This document shows positions 1-10,300 of a DNA stretch of 64,000 nucleotides, piece after piece. The DNA lies in contig JADANN010000464.1 of NCBI GenBank assembly GCA_018806985.1, positions 1,743,654 to 1,807,653 on the forward strand, read 5' to 3'. The notes below the pieces were generated by a model, which searched no databases, was not told where the DNA came from, and worked only from the letters and a program-made list of their open reading frames with translations. Source of the stretch: Angiostrongylus vasorum. Lineage: Eukaryota > Nematoda > Chromadorea > Rhabditida > Metastrongylidae. How positions within the stretch are numbered: the first letter of the stretch is position 1; each line of letters begins with the position of its first letter. Position numbers and translations under genes: made by a program.

Positions 1-61
1 TTCATCCGTAACATAGCAGGTAACAGTAAAAATGCAATAAAAACTAATTTACGACAAATTT

Positions 62-325
62 AACTTATTATTTACTGCCTACTCTTTTTAACGGCAGACT
101 ATATTGCGAAATATAACTTCATTGATGCTGAGATATTTGCAAAACTCCAGACCGCAGGTGTCTGCGGTGGAGAACGAACGCGCTATTGTCCTTTCCGCAG
201 AGTGACGCGTTCACCACCACACCATGCGGGTCCTTCATTTCGCCTGTCTGTCAGCTAGTTCTATCGATCTCTTGCCATCAGCAATCACCCGTCAGCGGGA
301 TTGATCTGGGGAGCCAAAATCTACG
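62..325 (-). mobile_element. SINE family 1, antisense copy
   Basis: Same element as the copies at 20.3, 36.6 and 51.6 kb: the motif ACCGCAGGTGTCTGC, the CCTTTCCG...GAGTGACGCG segment and the GATTGATCTGGGGAGCC end are all present. In sense orientation it carries tRNA-like A-box (TGGTGTGGTGGT) and B-box (GCGTTCGTTCCCC) relatives. Confidence 0.75.
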
Positions 326-1335
326 ACATTTCTTCATTGTTTTAGTAATGCCCAAGCAATTCATATAATTTAATTCGATTTAGCAGCATAATTTACAAGC
401 GCAAAAACCCAAAAATTATATTGGCACTGAAAAAAGGAACATACATATCTTCTTTAACCCATAACGCTCGGTGTGGACACTACAGTGTCCACAGTGAACT
501 GGACTAAACGAACATATGAGCACTATAGTCTCCATACGGTCGTTCAGTGGCTTCCAGCTTTTCTTAACCGTTTATACTCATTCGCTAGTTAATCGAAAGC
601 AGATCTAAACAGTTGATGTGATATCAGAAGAATTACTCCCTAAATGCAATGATTTACAAAAAGCCTTTCATCGAAAAAGTTCATGGACCGATATTCTGAA
701 TAACAACTACCTGCTTCTTTACTTTAATTCCTACGGTCATCGTATAGAAATCCTGGATGCAAAAAACACCAAAATGGATACAACATACAAAATCAAAAAA
801 TTCAAAATGCGCAAATGTGTAAAATCGAAAATGTGCATTGCATAGTGGACCAGAGTAACATACAGTGAACAATAGCATGAATACCACTCGTACCCATAGA
901 ACCATAGAACACAGTCTGTTCTATAATTCTGCCGCGTTCACAACTACTGGAATTCTAGTTCTTGAAAAAAAAACACTTCCCATTGTTGAAGAATTAGAAA
1001 ATCAACAGTTGACCAAAAATTGCTCTTAATCGGATGGGACAACCACGAAATACGATAGCGTGGCTTTATGGATTAACTACCAACTGACTTCCATAAGAAG
1101 CTTGTCTGTTTTCTTGTTAAATCATATGAGATACGTGGTTTGTTCAACAAACAGAAAGTCTTTCACCCCTAAAACACACTTCTAGTTGCAATTTAATTAT
1201 TGTGAGAGGCTGGTATCTGGTACCGACTAGGAGTACTTCAATTTCAAAGAATCTCACTGGATGCTGTCCTAGGAACAAATATAAATCAACACTCCAAAAA
1301 CCCGGCCTGCTGACTCTAACAGCAACTCCACTTAC
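326..1335. other. No supported gene
   Basis: AT-rich sequence with only short unsupported frames. I looked here for the missing last FUNDC exon on the minus strand and saw none. Confidence 0.5.
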
Positions 1336-4300
1336 TTCATATTGACTGGGCACGATTGAACGACGTCTCCCCAGATTATCCTCCAAACTTCTACGCAAAC
1401 TATCCAATTCCTCCTCGAATTTGGAACGACTTAGTTTTATGTAACCACGATAGTTACACACCTGAAATAAAAGTGCTATACTAATTAGGACAAACAACAG
1501 AATAAACACAACAGCTAGAAATGCGTACGGCTCAACACATGAAACAGAAAACGTGGCTAAAAAAAACTTTTTATTGAGAAACTAACAGCACGAGCAGCAA
1601 AACATCACAACAAACTTGTGTGAAGTGAGTTGGAAAAATATCGAAACAAAACATCAAGTTCCATTAACTCTATTTAACTAGTTCTACTCTTGGCATAATC
1701 ATCCTTCAGTCCCCTTCTATGAAGAATGTAGAAGAGAAGCGTTGGCCAAGCCCAACGCAAAAATATCGCTATCTTGTTCGAAAATGGGGCCATAATTAGT
1801 TCGATTTCGCGAGCCGAGGCAGCTCTGAGGATCTCGCACGCTGCACGCTCGGGAGACAGACCCTAAAACACAAAGACTTACACCAATAAGAACTATGTAG
1901 TATCGTGCTAATAGCCACTATCATTTATTATGGAATCGTAAGTCATAAAGATCGTACTGCGAATACATCATTATTAACCAAAACAATCTTGTCTTTGAAA
2001 AATAGTTCATACCTTAATATGAAAAGTGGTTTTAATCTTTGGGAATCTAAGCTCACTATGAGTACCAGATCGAATCAGTACAGTTCTCAAGGTGACGATA
2101 ACGCCGAAACGATGGTTAGAATACTATCTGTCAAAATTCTACTACCATGTCAATAAGAAAATAATGTGGCATAATATGTTTGAAATTATACAGCCAGATC
2201 TGTCAATTTGACATAAACAATCTTTTCGACATTTTAGAACTATGGAATATGTAGACCATAGATCTCCTAAAATTGCGATCTTTAAGTATGAGACTTTAAA
2301 AATGGCGCAGTTCTAGTTTTTGTCGCGCAGATCCACCCAAAGAATGGGCTTGTTGCCTTGCACGATTAAAAAGCATGTGCATCCGAAACATCTATTTGTA
2401 TTGTAAATACATAAATATTTGTTTACATAGCGGTATATTCTGCAGTTCTGCTTCAGTGCCAAGCTTGTCCTCTAGCTTCTGTCAAGCACGTCGGGAAGAT
2501 ATAGAATCTCGACCATAAACGAGCATCATGTACATTACATAATATCCTTGCGTAGTAAGCCGAAAATCATACCATCTTTTATCCAGCAAAAAAAAACGCT
2601 TCATTTCTCTAACCCTGTAAGAGCCTATAATATAACAGTGGAAAAATGACAAAATATTTGTGATGCTGCTCAAACCGCATCAACCATTCGCCACTGCTAT
2701 CCTCACTACATTAAATGGAAAAACCAGATTAGAGAAAATAGTTTTGGTTTAATCCCAGTAGAACAAGATTCGGATAGTTTTTGTCGTCTATTGAAACATT
2801 AACGTCTTCAAGTAGGGAAGAGGAAACCAATGATGAGAATCGTGAATTAGCCGAATTAGATTGACACATAGCTTTCGTTTGTCAGACACCTTAAGAGATG
2901 CTGCAATCGCAGATACCTGCGATGAGGCACATGTTAACGTTGTAATCAGTCACATTAAATTGTTGAGCCTATCGAAATATTTCTAGTATAAAAGATAAGA
3001 TACTGTATTGCCGAATACCAATATTTCTTTTATCTAAATGGAGCTCTTGATAAATAATTATAATACTAACGAAAACTATGAACAAATGCACCAGAATGTT
3101 CCATTAAGTGAAAATCTAGGTAGATTGAATAACACAAAAGTGAAACGAGGTGTTTGACAAGGCCCATCTGTTAAAGATTTCAATGCCTCACTAGAGAGCT
3201 TTACGGAAAAGAGATGGATGGAAAGACAAAAAAGTAAAGAATGACACCCTGCAACGCTTTGTCGCCGTCTTCCTGATCACATACGTACAGTACGGGAACC
3301 TGCCACACGAACAACGGTGAATGAAATTCACCACGTGTAGAAAACCAGCTAACAGAGATCTTAGTCAAACGTTTTCACGCCAGATATTATGTCCACGAAT
3401 TTCATTAACACATAATTTCCTAGGCTCGTTTTTCAAGAGTTAGCAATAATTTCTCGACACCATACGAAGAGTTGAGAACTTCACTAATTTATAGAAGTAA
3501 CTTCCCTTTGTCGTCTTGAGGGTATAAATAATCTTCATGAGGTATTCATCCAACTGCAAAATTTTCCAGAATTGAAATTTTCGAACACTGGAAAAAATTC
3601 GGATTTTTAGGACCATTAATTCTTAAGCACCACAACCACCAACGCTGAAGATACCTTGGTGAACTCTATCGTGTCTTCCATGGTGAAGTCTTGCGTCTTC
3701 AATTGCTTTCACTTTCGAAATACAAGACTCGATGAGAAAAAAAAGGATAAAAGTATGAACTTTGGGTCCCAAAGAATCAGAATTCCATCATGGTAGAAAA
3801 ACAAAAGTTACGCTTTATTGGCAATGATCTGTAGATTCTAATGGCTTTCACCTCAATTAGTAAAGTTCTCTACGAGCTTATAGATGATGGTTTAAAGTGC
3901 GAGATGGCCATCACTTTTGCATCAATGCAATGAAATTAACGTATGCCCAGTGTTACATGTGTTAACACTTTGTGACGTACGCCGAATTTTATGACATATC
4001 TCACGGTAACGGGTGAATGTAGTGCAGTGGTTTGAGGTACTCTATAACACACACGATGTCCTTGGGTCGACCCCGCAATCCTGGCTCACCAAACCTTCCA
4101 TCCCTCTTGGGTCGGCAAATTGGTGTCACACCTGTCTAAGAGGATAGCATCACTGACATAATACATTGGCAGACCACTAAAAGTCATCATATTGGCCAAG
4201 TATGCATACAATCAATTCCATCGATGTTTGATGAAGTCGGGTGCACGTCGTACTTGCACCTTGCCAGTGGGGTAGAAGTGGACTATAGAAACTGTTAGAC

Positions 4301-7300
4301 AAAAGCAAATACGAGCGATTTTCTTTACAGAGCTCATAAAGAGTCACAGGTAGCAGGAACAACTCATAACATCCAAAACGCATTTGGTACAGAAATTGCT
4401 AACGAACACAAACTGAACTCGCAGTTCAGGAAGTTGTAGAAACGCGTGAGGCTTTAACATGATGGACGTTGTAACTGGCCAAAGGAAGACAACAACAGCC
4501 AAGTGAAAGCAATCATGCAATCTGATCCACTTAGAACTACACGAAAAGTGGTCAAATAAAAAGACGTTTCATGACCGTTCAGCAAACTGGAAGACTGAAA
4601 AGGCACGATAAGTATCTCATGAACTGACTAAAAATCGAAAAAAGTGGCCGTTTCGAAGGCTGCTTTTCGCTTCTTTTCCTGCAAATTTTTGTTAACTGAG
4701 TTTTGTTTCAGCTTAGTTCCAAAGATTAAAAATTCATGGCTAGAAAATGCAATCACTTTTGCACCAAACAAGTATCATGGAAGGCTTCATGTGGTGAGCA
4801 CTCCAGATACCACATTATGGAAATCGGAGTTGTAATTTTAATCCCACAACCAGAAAGATTTCTCTCTTTATGTTTCTAAGATTTCTTTCTCACTCATATC
4901 CAAAGTGTGATATTTTCGTAGAGCTAGAAGCGACACCCGCCCTATAACACGCAGTCTATCAAACCACAGTTCTCGGATCCGACTAGAAGTAAAACTTGAA
5001 ACCAGTTCTTTTCAAGTCTTTTAACTTCAACGTGCGAAACGCCATATTGAAAAATAGAGCCGAGCAATAAACTCGAATAACAACAAGTTCGTCGCAATCG
5101 TGTAGTAGAAATAGCAAGTCAAGTTTACAGTTATACTTCTAAAAAACTCTCATCAGAAACATTTTAAAAAAGTAATGGCTGCTAAAACTCTGTTGTTCTA
5201 TGTGAAGTTAATGTGAAGTTAATGGTGTAATACTTTGAAACACCATATGAAGAATAAACACCGTGAGAAAAAGCAAAGACACACAGTCAACTGCTTTCAC
5301 AAAACAACGAACACACCTGTAAACGTAGTTACACTATACAATGTTACTCCTTCTCACCGTTCTTTCTTTTAACAAGAAGAAAAATCTGAAAACACAGGTG
5401 CGTTTATCAAGTTTTCCACAGACAGACGTGAACCATATTAAAGCCATAATGTAGCCGACGCGCTAATGAAAAGTACCGGTGCTTGGCAGCATGGGTTACG
5501 AAACTCAAGTACCACGCATGCAGCCGATTTGGAGACTAACAAAGGAATGTCTCACTTCGTGAACCACTTTCGAAAGTCCGCTACCTTTTTTCATCTTTTT
5601 TGAAATCTATTTATACAACCTCTAAACGTCAGAAGACATTTAAAACTCGACTTACAAGAAGGAATGAGGGCACTGAAACTACTGGGTAGGAAATACACTT
5701 GATTAACGACACATATCAACCAATGAACCAACGTCCTCGACAACAGTGTAAAATACGAATGGTAACGTTGATAGTGTGACGGACGAACGACAACCTTGGC
5801 TCGTCTCAGTGCTGCACCTGACCAGCTCTAGACAATGTTACGTAGTTCCGTACTTCGTGCTATGACTAACATAGTAATGGTCTACTATTACACGATCGTA
5901 CTGTTGTGCGGAATCACGGAAGGTAAGTCCACGAACTCTAAAGCATTGACGTTAACAGTGTCGTAGACTAAACAGCATTAAGAAACACACTTCACTCTGA
6001 AAATGCCTACGTAATTTTTAGAAGAGCACATTTGAGATAAGTAACCAAGCAAAAGATCTCGAAACCACTTTTCTGCAACATCAGTTGTTTTTTTCCTTGT
6101 ATTTTTTAAAAGACTATTGATTACATGAAGTTCGAAAAAAACTTAACTGATTTAAAAAATCGTACAAATCATTGTTAGTAGCTACGTAATTCAATTCGCA
6201 GCACCTAAGCTCTGCCATACAGAGAACATAAGGAATTTTTCCGTAGATTGAGTAGATTGACTTAATTTCCGAGCAAAACAATTATGGCATCTTTTTAAAA
6301 AAGTCATTCAATGGTAAAGGGATATGAACCAAAACAAGCAGAAGAGAAAGAAAAGCTATGGCAGTTCCCTAAAGAAATAAAAATTTTCAGCACAGCTGTT
6401 CGGCAACCTTTTTCCGGACATTTCATGGCTCTTACCACAACCTTTTACTCTTTTTCCAAGTTTTCCTACTCAGCCTATCAGCCTCTTTCCGACTATTCAA
6501 CCTCAACCTGCTCAGTCTTTCAACTTCTTCGCAACTGTGCAACCTCAGCCCATACAGACTTTGAACTTCGCTGCTCATGTGGAAACACAAACTACTCAAC
6601 CGGTAACCGCTACAACGATTGAAAGAATTGAAGACGTGCCTAATCCAGACCTTGAGCCGGGAATATTTCCTACACCTGATCCAAGGTCGTGGCCTGTTGG
6701 ACCAGACTGGAACGATCCACGCAACACGTGGACAAAACTAGATGGATGGACGGGAGAAAGAAGCAATTTAGTATATTAGCAAAACCTATCATTGTCAAAG
6801 TGGAAATGAGCTGTGTTAAAAATCGGACCTTTAGTTGGTTTACATCATTTTTTCCAACTGGATGTCCTTCCACGTTAAGCGCACGTGAACCAAAACCAGT
6901 GTTCATGTAACCAGCCGACACAGTAAGAATATGTAGATTGGGGCGAGCTTCACAACGCAGTGCATCAAAAAAATGCCTGCAACCATAAGAACATAAGAAT
7001 AGCACTGCTGAGATTTTAGCAAATATTATGGCTTTCTTCCAAACTGGATATAACGAATGCTGAAGTAAACAAAGCGCTTACGCTTCGAAAATGCCTGGAA
7101 AGCGTGCTTGCTCGCTCCGTATGCGCTCCTATAAGGTATCGGTAATTTGCTCTGCACGCTACTGGTTGCTATAATGCAACCATCATCAGGAATTGCAGCC
7201 ATCAGTTTTTGGGTGACAACTATATGACCGAAAAAATTAACGTCCATTAGTTGTCTGAAACCAATAGAAAGGTTACCGCACTTTCAGAACAATACACAAC

Positions 7301-10300
7301 TTCCACTTCTATTTCTACTTTGCACTTTTAATGATCATCTTTAGACTAGAAGGAGTTTTTATACTCAACAAGTAAGTTTTCCTCTTCAACACTAGAAATG
7401 TCTCATACTTTAAGAAGAACACTGACTAGCATTGAAACCGTACCGCTCCACTTGAAATCCAGTCGTCAATTTAGAAACTAATCCCTTCACAAAGGTCGCT
7501 TTTAAAAGCAAAGTGGCAAATTAACATATTTTTAAAACATACTTATAAATGTCTATGGGAGTATCCACTATAGATCCACGCATTGAAAGGCCAGCATTAT
7601 TTATTAAAACGTGGATCGTCTTGCCATCGATCGCGTGATTCTTCAGCAGTTCGACGTCCATGGGTTCGCAAACATCAAGATAGCTAGAATTAACCAATCG
7701 AAGTAAAAAAAACCAATAAAGTAGTTATGGTACTCGCGAGATTTTTCCTTATGGCCATTCAACGAGACAGTTGCCCAGAAACTAAAAAAAAAAAAGTCAA
7801 AAATGAATAACACAACATTAGCTTTCACAGAAGAAAATGCATAGAAACACTCTTCATAGAAACAGAAAGCAGTGGTTTTGTCGTACCAGCAGAGTCAAGA
7901 CATTTTCTAAAACTATTTTTGATAATACATTGCATGCTAGAAGGAAACTAAGTGCAATCAACGACTAGACCTAGAAATTTCGCCTACCCCAGTTGCCATC
8001 ACAAGTCCTTCCAAAATGTCAATAGGATTCAACAAATATATGTGATGTACCAACTTAAAGCTCCTACTTATTAGACCCATACCAAACTGGTACTAAACGA
8101 CAACGCTTAGGGATAACAGTATGCACCTGTACGCTGGGTCGTGTGGATTGCCGTCAAAACTTCGTTTCATATCTTCGCACAACTCCTTAAGTTTGTCGAT
8201 ACTGCGTGCAGTGGCAATTACTTTAGCTCCTCTTTTGTATAACTCGAACGCCAAAGCACGACCGAGGCCTGTAAGCAGATCGTCAATAATCTTAACGTCA
8301 CATTTAATGATTAGAAGTTGCTTTTTGCCTAGGGCAATAGTTCTATTCTAAGGAAAAATAAGCCACTTCGTCTACCTGAACTAGCACCAGTTATGAGCAC
8401 CGTTTTATCTTTATACGTCAAATTTCCGTGGTGATGAGGACCAGGTAGCAAGAAAAAGCATAACTTGTGCACAGAATACAAAGCTATCGGAATGACTATC
8501 CATTTCAAATAACGCTGCAACATCTCCAACACTTCTGCGTCGATCATATCTAACTCTTGAAAAAATAGGATAACAGCAAAATGGCTAGACGAATACATGA
8601 CGGTGAGAAAATTTCCAGAAAAACACCAGGATACGCTGCATAATTGGAGTGCATTTGCTATGACACAAGAAGAAAACACAATAAAAGACAAATAAGAGCT
8701 TCTTGTTCAACTCAAATACACATAAGAAAAAAAAGGGAAAAGAGAAAGCAACAAACGATAGAGACGAAAAAAGCGGGTCATCACCGTACAATAAGGAACG
8801 AGTGAGTAAACAGTGATTGAGGTACATTAGAAAAAACAGTAACAACGTATGACAGACGAATCACAAAAACGAAATATTCGAGGAAGGAACGCGATACGGG
8901 CAGCGGTCACAACAGCAATTATGAACCATCTGTCGCAACTTTATGTCATAATTTATAATTAATTCCGTCTTTGAATCCGTTGAATCTCTGCTATCATTTG
9001 CTGTAAATAACTCTCCCCTCATGTTTAGTCTCTTCGCGCAGGTCCTAACACGATATTGCATTAAATCGACAGTCTCGTTCGCCCTGATACTCTAGTCACC
9101 GTGGTCCAGGAAAGTATGATTTGTACGCATTAGGAACTGCGCTGAATTTGATAGATGAAGGTACAGACGGCATTCGTCACTTCACTGACTCTGCAGTAGT
9201 TTACAGCGTGTATCAATCGATTGAAAACATCTTTCCACATGATGTGCGCTTTGCGGAATCGCAGATTGATGCCTTACTCTCAACTTCCCACAAGTCATTA
9301 GTAGTAAAAGCTGGAAGATGATTTTCCAACTGTTACACTCAGAAGGTGACAGTTCAACAAACTATTTCATCTTCATCTTTTTAAGAATTTTCGGTTCAAA
9401 TATTTCATTTTTGTGGGTATTTCTCTCATTTAGAATCAGGCCCCAAATATCAGCAATAACAGAAGCTGTTGATCTAATACAGATTCTTCGTCGAAGCTTC
9501 TAACGGGGTGCATAATTCATCTATATTTCCTCAAGCGCTTTCAACTTCTTGCTCCTTTCGATAAGGACTGGATCGAAATTTATGCCTAATTTTCTCCTTT
9601 TTCTTTTCTACCCACTATATTAATATATCTTATTATGTCAATACGTATTAAAGGTGGGGGTAAATGATGCAATGACCAAGAAGCCAGGTGCCGGTTCGAC
9701 CCCCTCGGAAGGCTGTCCTTCAATCTACATCGAAACACCTTAACACGGATGTCTCCAAGAATGTAAGGAGAATCAACTCAACCAGGGTTCTACGACATTC
9801 GTAAAGAAAATGAAGCCCTCAAATTTCCGAAACAACAAGCGAAATGTTCGTAGACTTTTGTGGTCAATGCAAGCGAAGAAGAATGCAAAAAGTGCTGGAG
9901 GCCGTGTAGTAGATGCGATCATGGGACATATAAAATAAAAAATATGTATTAATGTAGGATAGGGATATATTAATATAACACAATAATAACGTAAGTATAA
10001 TATAATAATTCATTAATATATACTAACAACATGACATAATACTGATATCACAAATAATTGGTACTACTAATATAATGGCAATAACGTAGTGTAATATTTT
10101 AAATGCCATTATACTAATACATTATGTTAATGTATGATATATATCTAGCTGAGAGAAGGGCGAAACGAAGCACCCGCATTGTGTGGTGGTAAACGCGTTA
10201 GCGCTCGCAAAAGGCATTAGTGTGCTCGATCCCCACCGCAAACACCTGCGGTCCGGAGTTTTGCAGATACCTCAGCATCGTTGTGGTTATTACATTTTAT

